From Peribacillus sp044761665 (lineage in GTDB: Bacteria > Bacillota > Bacilli > Bacillales > DSM-1321), in NCBI RefSeq assembly GCF_044761665.1, contig NZ_JBIWCW010000002.1:496001-560000 (forward strand): DNA of 64,000 nucleotides. Reading direction: 5' to 3'. Positions 26,096-35,245 of this stretch are shown piece by piece. A program made the translations under genes and the position numbers. Under the pieces are notes generated by a model. That model was not told where the DNA came from. It was given only the letters and a program-made list of their open reading frames with translations, and did not search any database. The first letter of the stretch is position 1. Each line of letters begins with the position of its first letter.

Positions 26096-27445
26096 TTATT
26101 TGTCAAAAAGACCAATCGAACTGAAAAATACGAGGATGATAGCTACCGGAACAATGTAACGAATCAGGAAATACCAAATTTTAAAGAAAGAAAAGCCTGG
26201 ACTTGACCCCTGTTCGAACTCTTTTTGCACTGAGATCCGTTTCATTTGGTAACCAATGAAAAGCGAAATGAACAGGGCGCCGACAGGCAAAGCAATGTTG
26301 CTTGTCACATAATCGGCAAGGTCGAAAAAAGTTAAATCGAAAATCTTCACTTCGCCCAGCACGCCGAATGATAATGCGCTCGGAATCCCTATTAAGAAAA
26401 CCAAAATTCCAGCCATCCATGAGGACTTCCGTCGTTTCGTTCCATCGCCTTTGATCATGGAGGCTACGATGATTTCGAGAATCGAGAACGCAGAAGTCAG
26501 TGTTGCGAATAATAATAATATGAAGAAAATCGTCATGAAGATGCCACCTAAGGCAATTTCATTAAAGACTGCAGGCAATACGACAAAGACAAGCCCTGGC
26601 CCACTAGAAGGGTCGAAGCCAAGAGCGAATACCGCCGGGAAAATGACTAAGCCTGCTAGCAAGGAAATGAAAATATTCAATCCAACGACAGATAAAGCCG
26701 ACTTAGTGATGTCTTCCTTCTTGCTTAAGTACGAAGCATAGGTGACCATTACAGAAATGCCCACACTCAGTGCAAAGAAGGATTGGCCGAGCGCTAATAA
26801 AATGGTTTGCTCTGTCAAAGAGGAAAAATCCGGTTTCAAGAAGAATTTAACGCCTTCCATTGCACCATCCAGTGTCATAGAGCGAACGAGAAGGACGAGA
26901 AAAAGTACGAACAGGGAAGGCATCATATATTTATTTGCTTTTTCAATCCCTTTGGATACGCCCCCTTGTACGACCCAAATCGTCAAAATCATGAAAAGAA
27001 ACTGAGCGATAACCGTTTCATATGGGCTACTGATAATGGTATTGAAGCGATCACTGTATTCCGCCTGGGTTAAATTAGATAGGGTTCCTGTAAAGCTTCT
27101 CCATAAATAGGAAAGGATCCATCCACCAACCACACTATAGAAGGACAGTAAGATGATGGACGCAAGCACCCCACCATATCCCAATAACACCCAAGGTTTT
27201 CCCGGTGCAATGTGTTTATAGGCACGAATGGCATCCTTTTGTGCATTCCGTCCGATGGTAAATTCAGCGATGAGTAGAGGTGTACCGATCAATAGGGTGA
27301 AGATCACAAATAAGAGGAAAAACGCGCCTCCTCCATTTGTCCCTGTCATATATGGGAACTTCCAAATGGCACCCAATCCAATAGCGGAACCAGCCGCTGC
27401 AAGGATGAAACCGATTTTAGAAGACCATTGCTCTTGTTTGGCCAT
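26096..27445 (-). CDS. Sodium-dependent transporter of the SNF/LeuT family (YhdH-like)
   Basis: This is a 449-residue polytopic membrane protein with about 11-12 helices. The first helix motif GSAIGLGAIWKFPY is the Na+ and substrate site of LeuT-fold symporters. The TYASYLSKKED stretch after a mid-protein helix is also typical. The frame opens 20 codons earlier, but AAAGGAG nine bases before the ATG at 27445 fixes the start. The substrate is probably an amino acid but cannot be named. Confidence 0.87.
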   Translation of the reverse strand: MAKQEQWSSKIGFILAAAGSAIGLGAIWKFPYMTGTNGGGAFFLLFVIFTLLIGTPLLIAEFTIGRNAQKDAIRAYKHIAPGKPWVLLGYGGVLASIILLSFYSVVGGWILSYLWRSFTGTLSNLTQAEYSDRFNTIISSPYETVIAQFLFMILTIWVVQGGVSKGIEKANKYMMPSLFVLFLVLLVRSMTLDGAMEGVKFFLKPDFSSLTEQTILLALGQSFFALSVGISVMVTYASYLSKKEDITKSALSVVGLNIFISLLAGLVIFPAVFALGFDPSSGPGLVFVVLPAVFNEIALGGIFMTIFFILLLFATLTSAFSILEIIVASMIKGDGTKRRKSSWMAGILVFLIGIPSALSFGVLGEVKIFDLTFFDLADYVTSNIALPVGALFISLFIGYQMKRISVQKEFEQGSSPGFSFFKIWYFLIRYIVPVAIILVFFSSIGLFDK

Positions 27446-27776
27446 GGTGAAAAACTCCTTTAAAGGTATAGAAACATATGTAGGTAGAGATAAACATTTT
27501 TCCATCTTACTACGGTTAATCTGAAATGGATAGTATTTTGTTATTATAATTTTTCGAAAAATATGTGATTGGAAAAGTGAAGCCTAGGTTTAAATGAAAA
27601 CTTTTAGGATAAGTTATAAATAATACTCATATATCGAAAGGGATGTTTAATTACAAATTTTTTAAGTTATAACGGAAAAAGTATGGTATACTTAACTTTG
27701 ATTATTTCCAGTTCTGTGATATAATTTTGTATTGCGTGAAAAGCCGAAAAAATATATATAAAATAGGAGTGTTACC

Positions 27777-28181
27777 ATGTCTGAAAAATTCGAAATTGGT
27801 GCAGTAGTTACTGGTAAAGTAACTGGTATTCAACCATACGGTGCATTTGTTGCTCTAGATGATTCAACTCAAGGTTTAGTTCATATTTCTGAAATTACTC
27901 ACGGGTTCGTAAAAGATATTAACGAACATTTAAAAGTGGGCGATGAAGTAAAAGTTAAAGTACTTTCTATCGATTCTAAAGCTGGAAAAATCGGCTTATC
28001 AATCCGCGCAACAGAAGAAGCTCCTGAGCGTACTGAAGCTCCTAAGAAAGCTCCAAAAAAACGCCAAGCATCTGTTAAAGCGACTTCACACATCGAGTCT
28101 ACTGAAGGATTCAATTCTTTGAAAGACAAACTTCAAGCGTGGATCGACCAATCAGAACGCGAAGACTTAATCAAAAAATAA
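27777..28181 (+). CDS. yugI: S1-domain RNA-binding protein YugI (general stress protein 13)
   Basis: This is a 134-residue protein with a single S1 domain at about residues 5-76. It reads IGAVVTGKVTGIQPYGAFVAL, then GLVHISEITHGFV and VKVLSID. A basic Lys/Pro-rich linker follows. It is ribosome or RNA associated in the family and is called GSP13 in B. subtilis. Codon use is noticeably more adapted (many GAA, GGT, CGC) than its neighbours, suggesting high expression. Confidence 0.9.
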   Translation: MSEKFEIGAVVTGKVTGIQPYGAFVALDDSTQGLVHISEITHGFVKDINEHLKVGDEVKVKVLSIDSKAGKIGLSIRATEEAPERTEAPKKAPKKRQASVKATSHIESTEGFNSLKDKLQAWIDQSEREDLIKK

Positions 28182-28188
28182 TTTTTTT

Positions 28189-28222
28189 ACCCGGAAGGTC
28201 CTTGGACCCTCCGGTTTTTTTT
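28189..28222 (+). terminator. Terminator of yugI
   Basis: ACCCGGAAGGTC pairs imperfectly with GACCCTCCGGTTT and leads into eight T. Confidence 0.8.
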
Positions 28223-28232
28223 ATGAAAAAGG

Positions 28233-28270
28233 ATAAAGCCGGGACATGAGTCTTTCATGAACCGGCTTTA
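28233..28270 (-). terminator. Terminator of yuzA
   Basis: AAAGCCGG and CCGGCTTT enclose a loop with a weaker inner stem (CATGA/TCATG). The flanking A-rich left side gives T on the minus strand. Confidence 0.6.
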
Positions 28271-28288
28271 TTATTTTGCTTTTGAAAT

Positions 28289-28522
28289 TCATCGAGTTGG
28301 TTTAGTTTCGGGTTCACGGGACAGTTCGGGACTTGGCTTGAAGAGAAGACCAAGGTTGACAAGACCGGCAATCCCTACTAAGCCATAAACGATACGGGCC
28401 AACGCAGCATCTTGTCCGCCAAAAATCGCTGCGACTAGATCGAATTGGAAAAAGCCTATCAGACCCCAGTTGATGGCACCGATAATTGTCAAAACAAGTG
28501 CGGTTCTTTGTATCCCACTCAT
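28289..28522 (-). CDS. yuzA: DUF378 membrane protein YuzA
   Basis: This is a 77-residue protein with two membrane helices. It contains the family pattern IIGAINWGLIGFFQFDLVAAI and RIVYGLVGIAGL. GGAGG precedes the ATG. Function is unknown. yuzA is adjacent to yugI/yugJ in B. subtilis. Confidence 0.85.
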   Translation of the reverse strand: MSGIQRTALVLTIIGAINWGLIGFFQFDLVAAIFGGQDAALARIVYGLVGIAGLVNLGLLFKPSPELSREPETKPTR

Positions 28523-28721
28523 TATATTGCCTCCTTTTTTTTAAGCATCTTTCTTTACTTATCATGCTTTTTGAAGATAATAATATACACAACCGAAAAA
28601 ACTTCTAAACGGATATTTTGTATTTATATGGAACATTCGTCATAATGGAGAAATAAAACATCCAAGGCTTAATGGTCCTTGGGCCGCTCGAAAAGAGGAC
28701 AATTTTAAAGGAGAAGATAAA

Positions 28722-29885
28722 ATGGAAAATTACACATACAAGAATCCTACCAAGATCATTTTTGGTAAGAATCAATTGGATAGCCTAAAATCTGAAATCC
28801 CTACCTATGGAAATAAGGTCCTGCTCGTATACGGTGGTGGAAGCATCAAGAAAAATGGCCTGTACGATAAAGTCATGGCTGTCTTGAAGGAGATTGAAGT
28901 TGAGGTATTCGAACTGGCAGGAGTTGAACCAAATCCGCGTATCACGACTGTCCGTAAAGGTGCAGAGTTGTGTAAGGAACACAATATTGATTTTGTGCTT
29001 GCGGTAGGTGGCGGAAGCGTGATTGACGCTACAAAAGCTATCGTTGCAGGTGCTAAATATGAAGGAGATGCATGGGATCTTGTCATCAAAAAGGCACCCG
29101 TCAAGGAAGCACTTCCATTCGGAACGGTCCTTACCATAGCTGCAACTGGTTCTGAAGCGAATTCGGGTTCCGTCATTACAAATTGGGAAACGAAAGAGAA
29201 GTACGGATGGGGCAGCCCTTTGGTATTCCCTAAATTCTCCATTTTGGATCCGGAGAACACTTTCTCCCTTCCGAAAAACCAAACGGTCTATGGAATGGTC
29301 GATATGATGTCACATGTTTTCGAAACGTATTTCCACCAAGAAACGCATGCGCCACTTCAGGACCGTTTTTGTGAATCACTTTTAGTGACGGTCATGGAAA
29401 CGGCTCCTAAGTTACTGGAAGACCTAGAGGATTATGAGCACCGTGCTACGATATTATATGCGGGGAATGTAGCGTTAAACGGTTCACTCGGGGTAGGTTA
29501 CCTTGGCGACTGGGCGACTCATAATATTGAACATGCCGTATCTGCAGTCTATGATATTCCTCATGCAGGAGGTCTGGCGATATTATTCCCTAATTGGATG
29601 AAACATGTGCTCCATGAAAATGTAGATCGCTTTAAGCAAGTTGCAGTACGTGTCTTCCAGGTCGATCCGGAAGGCAAATCAAGTGAAGAGGTTGCGCTTG
29701 AGGGAATTGAACGCCTACAGTCATTCTGGAGCAGTTTAGGCGCTCCAACTCGTCTTGCAGATTATGATATCGATGATTCACAGATTGAGGTCATTGCCGA
29801 TAAAGCGATGAGCAAAGGGGAATTCGGTCGATTTAAAGTGCTCAACCGCGAAGATGTTCTTGCCATTCTGCGTGCATCATTATAA
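28722..29885 (+). CDS. yugJ: Iron-containing alcohol dehydrogenase (YugJ, butanol dehydrogenase-like)
   Basis: This is a 387-residue group III (iron-type) NAD(P)H alcohol dehydrogenase. VYGGGSIKKNG and AVGGGSVIDATKAI form the nucleotide-binding part, TGSEANSGSVITN follows, and metal ligands lie in DMMSHVFE and the HNIEHAVSAVYDIPHAGGLA segment. The family reduces aldehydes such as butanal. It is monocistronic, between strong terminators. Confidence 0.9.
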   Translation: MENYTYKNPTKIIFGKNQLDSLKSEIPTYGNKVLLVYGGGSIKKNGLYDKVMAVLKEIEVEVFELAGVEPNPRITTVRKGAELCKEHNIDFVLAVGGGSVIDATKAIVAGAKYEGDAWDLVIKKAPVKEALPFGTVLTIAATGSEANSGSVITNWETKEKYGWGSPLVFPKFSILDPENTFSLPKNQTVYGMVDMMSHVFETYFHQETHAPLQDRFCESLLVTVMETAPKLLEDLEDYEHRATILYAGNVALNGSLGVGYLGDWATHNIEHAVSAVYDIPHAGGLAILFPNWMKHVLHENVDRFKQVAVRVFQVDPEGKSSEEVALEGIERLQSFWSSLGAPTRLADYDIDDSQIEVIADKAMSKGEFGRFKVLNREDVLAILRASL

Positions 29886-29905
29886 TAAGGTAAAAGAAGA
29901 CATTA

Positions 29906-29938
29906 GGCTCCCACTAACCGGTTAGTGGGAGTTTTGTC
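29906..29938 (+). terminator. Terminator of yugJ
   Basis: A perfect stem CTCCCACTAACC/GGTTAGTGGGAG is followed by TTTTGT. Confidence 0.85.
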
Positions 29939-30031
29939 TATAAAAACGGATTTTTCATTCTGGTTTTCTTGATTCTGATATAGACATCAGATAAAGTGAA
30001 AAGGTAACCAAAGATTAAAGGAGGAATTGGC

Positions 30032-31378
30032 ATGTCCCAAATACGTTTCGATTATTCAAAGGCTCTACCGTTTTTTGGAAAGCACGAAATGACCTACTTA
30101 CAGGATGCTGTAAAAGTGGCACACCATTCTCTACACGAACAGACCGGTGCAGGAAATGAATATCTTGGCTGGCTTGATTTACCTAAGAATTATGATAAAG
30201 AGGAATTCCTCAGGATCAAGAAAGCTGCTGCAAAAATAAAGGAAGATTCGGATGTATTATTGGTTATCGGAATTGGTGGTTCTTATCTTGGGGCACGTGC
30301 GGCCATTGAAATGCTGCAACACAGTTTTTATAACCTTTTGCCTTCTGATAAACGAAACACTCCGCAAATCATATTCGTTGGAAACAACATAAGTTCTACA
30401 TATATGCAAGATGTCATGGACGTATTGGCGGACAGAGATTTTTCCATCAATGTCATCTCTAAATCGGGTACGACGACGGAACCGGCACTAGCCTTCCGAA
30501 TTTTTCGGAAGCTTCTTGAGCAAAAGTATGGAACGGAAGAAGCGAAAGGAAGGATATTTGCCACAACTGATAAAGAGAAGGGCGCTTTGAAGACAGTGGC
30601 AACGGAAGAGGGCTATGAAACGTTTGTCATTCCAGATGATGTCGGTGGCAGGTATTCTGTTTTAACCGCAGTGGGCTTGCTTCCAATTGCCGTGAGTGGT
30701 GCGGATATCGATCAAGTCATGGAAGGGGCGGAACGTGCGAGAGTGGAATTCAGTTCCTCGGAGCTCTCTGAAAATCAGGCTTATCAATATGCGGCCGTCC
30801 GTAACGTTCTTTATAATAAAGGGAAAACCATAGAAATGTTGATCAACTATGAACCTGGTCTGCAATACTTTTCTGAGTGGTGGAAACAGTTATTCGGTGA
30901 GAGTGAAGGGAAAGACCAAAAAGGGATCTTCCCGGCATCGGCCAACTTCTCCACGGACCTGCATTCGATGGGGCAATATGTACAGGAAGGACGACGCGAC
31001 CTTTTTGAAACAGTCATAAAAGTAGAAAAGGCACGACATGAAATCACGATCGAAGAGGCCGAAAACGATTTGGATGGTTTGAACTATTTGGCTGGAGAAA
31101 CCGTTCAATTCGTCAATAATAAGGCATTCGAAGGCACGTTGCTAGCTCATACAGACGGCGATGTACCGAACCTGATCCTTTCGGTGCCACAACTTGATGC
31201 ATCCACATTCGGCTACCTTGTTTACTTCTTCGAGAAGGCTTGTGCGATGAGTGGCTATTTATTGGGAGTCAATCCATTCGATCAGCCTGGTGTCGAAGCG
31301 TATAAGGTGAACATGTTCGCCCTACTAGGGAAACCAGGATTCGAAGAGAAAAAAGCAGAACTAGAAAAACGTTTATAA
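30032..31378 (+). CDS. pgi: Glucose-6-phosphate isomerase
   Basis: This is a 448-residue phosphoglucose isomerase that interconverts glucose-6-P and fructose-6-P. Signature regions are IGIGGSYLGARA, SKSGTTTEPALAFR and FSEWWKQLFGESEGKD, with the catalytic Glu, His and Lys in the last third. AAAGGAGG precedes the ATG. pgi follows yugJ/yuzA in B. subtilis too. Confidence 0.95.
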   Translation: MSQIRFDYSKALPFFGKHEMTYLQDAVKVAHHSLHEQTGAGNEYLGWLDLPKNYDKEEFLRIKKAAAKIKEDSDVLLVIGIGGSYLGARAAIEMLQHSFYNLLPSDKRNTPQIIFVGNNISSTYMQDVMDVLADRDFSINVISKSGTTTEPALAFRIFRKLLEQKYGTEEAKGRIFATTDKEKGALKTVATEEGYETFVIPDDVGGRYSVLTAVGLLPIAVSGADIDQVMEGAERARVEFSSSELSENQAYQYAAVRNVLYNKGKTIEMLINYEPGLQYFSEWWKQLFGESEGKDQKGIFPASANFSTDLHSMGQYVQEGRRDLFETVIKVEKARHEITIEEAENDLDGLNYLAGETVQFVNNKAFEGTLLAHTDGDVPNLILSVPQLDASTFGYLVYFFEKACAMSGYLLGVNPFDQPGVEAYKVNMFALLGKPGFEEKKAELEKRL

Positions 31379-31382
31379 GATA

Positions 31383-31428
31383 AAAAGGCATCAAGCTGGA
31401 CATATCGTGTCCTGCTTGATGCCTTTTG
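31383..31428 (+). terminator. Terminator of pgi
   Basis: AAAAGGCATCAAGC pairs with GCTTGATGCCTTTT; an inner GGACA/TGTCC stem extends it. Confidence 0.85.
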
Positions 31429-31502
31429 TCATATTAAGAAAAAGTTAAGGGAAAAGGGTGATACTTACATCCACACCTATTAATAGAATGGAGGAGCCAT
31501 GA

Positions 31503-31841
31503 ATGCAAATATCGTCATCCACTAATAATTATGCGACAAATACAAATGGCACATCAAGGAGCTCTCAAAGCGCCATCAATGATTTGGAACAAGAGAAAGC
31601 CGAATTGCAGGCAGATATTCAAGAAGCTTACCAATCGGATGATACCGCCGAAGCCAAGCAAGAGAAGGTCCAGCAGTTGCAGAAAGAAATGCAGCAACTA
31701 TCCATGCAAATCCAGCAACTGCAAGCAGAGGAAAATAAGGGAGCCACGCAAGTGAAGGTGACCACCCCCAAACAAAAGGACAGCCTGGAAATCAGTGACA
31801 GAACCAATTTGCTTTTTGCTCAATCGAAAGAGGACGAGTAA
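31503..31841 (+). CDS. FlxA-like coiled-coil protein
   Basis: This is a 112-residue hydrophilic protein. A Ser/Thr/Asn-rich N-terminus is followed by a long Gln/Glu-rich coiled coil (about residues 24-80), with repeated QQLQ and MQQL heptads, and a short tail. This pattern matches FlxA-like family proteins. GGAGG eight bases before the ATG at 31503 is preferred over the closer, out-of-frame ATG at 31499. No motility genes are adjacent. Confidence 0.65.
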   Translation: MQISSSTNNYATNTNGTSRSSQSAINDLEQEKAELQADIQEAYQSDDTAEAKQEKVQQLQKEMQQLSMQIQQLQAEENKGATQVKVTTPKQKDSLEISDRTNLLFAQSKEDE

Positions 31842-31906
31842 GCATTAGGTTTTTTTTTAGACTATTGGGTAAGCTAATTATTAAAATTAGCAAAAGAGGT
31901 TTTAAC

Positions 31907-32311
31907 ATGATTGAAATTTCTTCTAAGTTGGAAGGGAAAACTTTTGGGCTATTTGATTTAGAAACGAAGCTTAAACCAGAGGGATATATGATTGGTGGTG
32001 GCTGGGATTATGACCATGGTACTTTCGACTTTAAGATTGATGAAAAGGATGGGTATCAATTTTTACGCGTGCCTTTCAAAGCTGTCGATGGCTCTCTGGA
32101 TACCGATGGGGTGATGGTCGAAATAATGACTCCGTATTTATTATCTCATAAGTATGAGGATGGCATCGACCGGGAAGGGAATATTGGGAACCTTTCCGCT
32201 TCTTTTAATCAATTTGCGGAGCCGGAAGATCCCGATGCAGAATTTCCACAGGATTATATCGCTTATGGAAAATCTCTCGTTCGGGATCTGGAAAAGATAC
32301 TACTGGGTTAA
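31907..32311 (+). CDS. yugN: YugN-like protein
   Basis: This is a 134-residue soluble protein starting MIEISSKLEGKTFGLF. It contains GYMIGGGWDYDHGTFDFKID and DGYQFLRVPFKAVDG, as in the YugN family. AAGAGG precedes the ATG at 31907. The last four bases overlap the end of the convergent yugO gene, and no terminator separates them. Function is unknown. Confidence 0.83.
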   Translation: MIEISSKLEGKTFGLFDLETKLKPEGYMIGGGWDYDHGTFDFKIDEKDGYQFLRVPFKAVDGSLDTDGVMVEIMTPYLLSHKYEDGIDREGNIGNLSASFNQFAEPEDPDAEFPQDYIAYGKSLVRDLEKILLG

Positions 32312-33306
32312 CGATCAACGATGAGCAAGATATCGTTTTGGTGGATGACGGCATCTGATGGGGGCTTGATGAGAGTCTCGCCTCCAGAAATGATGCCAAT
32401 CAAAAGGATGTCCTTTTCTAATAAGGTAACACCCAATTGTTTGAATGTTTTACCTTTCCAATCGAATTCCATCGGAATCTGTTCAATCTTCAGACCTTTT
32501 TCCTTTGTGAAACTCTCTGCCCATTTCACATCCATTCCCCTCGATAGGCATTCTTCCATATAGTCACTCGCAAACTTATTCGTTTCAATGATTCCATCAG
32601 CTCCGGCTCGTAAGGCATTTTCTTTCTGCTCCTGCGTTAGAATTTCAACAAGGCAATATACATGGGGGTTCAACCCTTTTACGGCAAGTAAGGTTAACAC
32701 GGAAAACATGTCCGTTTGCAGTTCATTTTGTTGAAGGTCGGCCGTAATGAGGACCCGCTCAGCTTGTTTAATATTGGCCTGCAGTAAAACGGAATCCAAA
32801 CTCGCCTTTCCTTGCACGAAATGGATGTTCGTCCGTGGTAAAGGGTGTTTTTTCAATGTATCGTCAATCAAGACAATGTGCTGATTATGCACGCGTTCAT
32901 GAATGTTGTTAATGATTCGTTTCGATCGTCCATTCCAACCGATGATAATAAAGTGACCGGTGCCGCTGAATTCCTTTCGTCCGGTGAGGAATTGTTGATC
33001 GCTTGAGATGGACATTTTGGCGATATAGGCAAAATATGATGTGATGACTCCGACCCCGGACAAAATGAGGAGAATCCCAATCATTCTCCCGAGTTTCGTC
33101 AGCGGGACGAAATCCCCGTAGCCGACAGTGGATGTTGTGACAATGGCCCACCAGATTCCTTCAAATATCGAAGGGAAGTTATCAGGTTCAATTATATGAA
33201 TTAGCCATCCGAAGAAAAATAAAAACAGGAGGATGGTAAAAAGCAACTTCAGTAAACGGGGAAACCGTTGGAATACGTGGCTGCTGAATGGATTATTTTT
33301 GATCAT
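32308..33306 (-). CDS. yugO: Potassium channel with RCK/TrkA-N domain (YugO)
   Basis: This is a 332-residue protein with two membrane helices flanking a pore loop that has the selectivity filter TTSTVGYGDF. A cytoplasmic RCK domain follows, with the Rossmann segment FIIIGWNGRSKRIINNI and a TrkA-C-like end. B. subtilis YugO is the K+ channel of biofilm electrical signalling. GGGGGG before the ATG at 33306 sets the start. Confidence 0.9.
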   Translation of the reverse strand: MIKNNPFSSHVFQRFPRLLKLLFTILLFLFFFGWLIHIIEPDNFPSIFEGIWWAIVTTSTVGYGDFVPLTKLGRMIGILLILSGVGVITSYFAYIAKMSISSDQQFLTGRKEFSGTGHFIIIGWNGRSKRIINNIHERVHNQHIVLIDDTLKKHPLPRTNIHFVQGKASLDSVLLQANIKQAERVLITADLQQNELQTDMFSVLTLLAVKGLNPHVYCLVEILTQEQKENALRAGADGIIETNKFASDYMEECLSRGMDVKWAESFTKEKGLKIEQIPMEFDWKGKTFKQLGVTLLEKDILLIGIISGGETLIKPPSDAVIHQNDILLIVDR

Positions 33307-33397
33307 ATTATCCCCCCTAAGTCTTTTTAGTATGGACAAAAGGAGGTCAACTCATAAGGATTTGCCGGACAATCTTTATATAAGAAGATAAACAGAT

Positions 33398-33428
33398 AAA
33401 AACCTTCCTAAGGATACGGAAGGTTTTT
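33398..33428 (-). terminator. Terminator of sleL
   Basis: AAAAACCTTCC and GGAAGGTTTTT enclose nine bases. The left A-run gives T on the minus strand. Confidence 0.8.
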
Positions 33429-33517
33429 ATCATGGGGAGTCACGTATCCAATAGATGGACTTTATGCTCAATACTGAATCATATGCAGGAATCACGATGC
33501 ATATTCCAAAAATGTCC

Positions 33518-34804
33518 TCAGACCCGTCTTCGAACGTTAAAGTTCTCACTGATGAGAAGCCAGTTTTGCGGAAAGGAAAGACCGAGCTTCCAATAACTCA
33601 TTCCTCTTAAGTTCAATTCTTTGATTAAATCAAACTTCGCCTGTATGGAACGGGCGTCTTCAAACCAAACCTCATGCTGTTTACCGTCAGCAGCTGTGTA
33701 GGTAAAATGTGGGGCCTGTGCTTTTTCATCATATTCAATGGATGCATTATTTGCGGCAGCAATCTGGATGGCCTGCTGCGGACTGACGGCCTTGGCGATT
33801 GTGCCCTGGACAAAGGGTAATGTCCAGTCATAGCCGTATAGGTTTTGCCCCATGAGAATCTTATTGGACGGCATTTCGGTGATGGCGTACTCGAGTACAT
33901 CACGTACCGGGCCAATTGGAGACACAGCTTGGGCGGGACCCCCGCTGTATCCCCATTCGTACGTCATGATAATAACAAAGTCGACAATTTCCCCGTGCGC
34001 TTTATAATCATGTGCTTCATACCAGCCCCCTTTTTGCTCAGCACTGGTTTTCGGTGCCAGAGCTGTTGAAATGAACCAGCCTTCTTTTTTGAAACGTTCC
34101 TTTGCTTTACGTAAAAATTGATTATAAGCTTCTTTATCGGACGGACGTAAAAACTCAAAGTCAAAATGTATATCCCTGAATCCATATTTTTTAGCTGTTG
34201 TGACAATGTTGTTTAGGAACTTATTCTGCACGGACGTATTGTTAAGGATGATTTGTCCGAGTTCGGCACTGAATTGATCGTTTTCCTGATTGGTAATGAC
34301 CATCATGAGGACATTTTTATTTTCTTGAGCAATGGTTGGAAAGTTATTGAGCAATGGTTCCTTCAAGGAGCCATCACGGAGCGCCTGAAAGCTGAATGGA
34401 GCTAAGTAGGTCAAATAAGGAGCTGCTTCCCTGGCAGCCGTTTCAAGGGCAGGAGCAACTGACGTACCGCGAGGCTCGACATAGGCGTTGAACTCGGCCG
34501 TTCGTTTTTTTCGGGCAGGAATATAAAGGCGGTATCCGACGGTTAACGATTCCTGGTCGGAAATGCCATTGATCCTCGCTAATTCTTGATATGGGACATC
34601 GACCTTCTGAGCAATCGAAAACAAGGTGTCACCAGGCTGGACAAAATAATAACTTCCGACTATTGGAATGACGATGGCCTGCCCGACGACCAGGTTATTT
34701 GGGTTAGGAATTTTATTTGCTTCCACGATCCGGTCAACGCTCACGCTATACGTCTGGGCAATGCCAAATAACGTTTGGCCAGGCCTAACCACATGAATTT
34801 GCAC
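33518..34804 (-). CDS. sleL: SleL/YaaH-type spore cortex glucosaminidase (LysM-LysM-GH18)
   Basis: This is a 428-residue spore protein. Two LysM modules (about 2-47 and 51-96; HVVRPGQTLFGIAQ and YFVQPGDTLFSIAQ) target peptidoglycan. A GH18 domain has the catalytic signature RDIHFDFEF and late motifs IIMTYEWGYSGG and SYWKLGLSFPQNW. Family members cleave cortex during germination. There is no signal peptide, as is usual for mother-cell-made SleL. A ribosome binding site (AAGGGGGAAAAAG) precedes the ATG. Confidence 0.9.
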   Translation of the reverse strand: MQIHVVRPGQTLFGIAQTYSVSVDRIVEANKIPNPNNLVVGQAIVIPIVGSYYFVQPGDTLFSIAQKVDVPYQELARINGISDQESLTVGYRLYIPARKKRTAEFNAYVEPRGTSVAPALETAAREAAPYLTYLAPFSFQALRDGSLKEPLLNNFPTIAQENKNVLMMVITNQENDQFSAELGQIILNNTSVQNKFLNNIVTTAKKYGFRDIHFDFEFLRPSDKEAYNQFLRKAKERFKKEGWFISTALAPKTSAEQKGGWYEAHDYKAHGEIVDFVIIMTYEWGYSGGPAQAVSPIGPVRDVLEYAITEMPSNKILMGQNLYGYDWTLPFVQGTIAKAVSPQQAIQIAAANNASIEYDEKAQAPHFTYTAADGKQHEVWFEDARSIQAKFDLIKELNLRGMSYWKLGLSFPQNWLLISENFNVRRRV

Positions 34805-34969
34805 GTCTTTTTCCCCCTTACTGAAAGTTTCCTAACAGTTTATGAGCATAAGAATGAATTCATGATAGAGAGCCTGAAGTTATCGTTCAAAAGATACGAT
34901 TATTCAATAAATTGGAAATAATAATTTAAGCTGAAGATGTAAATAAATATATATAAGGAGGTGAGACAC

Positions 34970-35173
34970 ATGGCAAACAACAACAGCAGCAACCAACTAG
35001 TAGTAGCTGGCGCAGAACAAGCTCTAGAACAAATGAAGTATGAAATTGCAAATGAATTTGGCGTGAATTTAGGTGCTGACACAACTGCTCGTGCTAACGG
35101 ATCAGTTGGTGGAGAAATTACAAAACGTTTAGTGCAAATGGCTGAACAACAATTAGGCGGATCAGCTCGTTAA
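34970..35173 (+). CDS. Alpha/beta-type small acid-soluble spore protein
   Basis: This is a 67-residue DNA-binding SASP that coats spore DNA. The germination protease site lies in YEIANEFGVNLG, and the second conserved block GSVGGEITKRLVQMAEQQL is present. AGGAGGTGAG right before the ATG implies strong expression. It stands alone; a forespore sigma G promoter is expected but I could not assign one. Confidence 0.93.
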   Translation: MANNNSSNQLVVAGAEQALEQMKYEIANEFGVNLGADTTARANGSVGGEITKRLVQMAEQQLGGSAR

Positions 35174-35194
35174 TAATTGAATAAATATGGATTA

Positions 35195-35227
35195 GAAAGA
35201 GAAGGGGAATGATCCCCTTCTCTTTCG
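35195..35227. terminator. Terminator between the SASP and glycerophosphodiesterase genes
   Basis: GAAAGAGAAGGGG pairs with CCCCTTCTCTTTC around a six-base loop. Confidence 0.85.
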
Positions 35228-35245
35228 CAATTTATCCGTATGAGC

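Noticed and set aside
26451..27005. Two plus-strand frames opposite the sodium symporter gene
   Set aside because: They are Lys/Met/Thr-rich shadows of a hydrophobic gene on the other strand, without ribosome binding sites.
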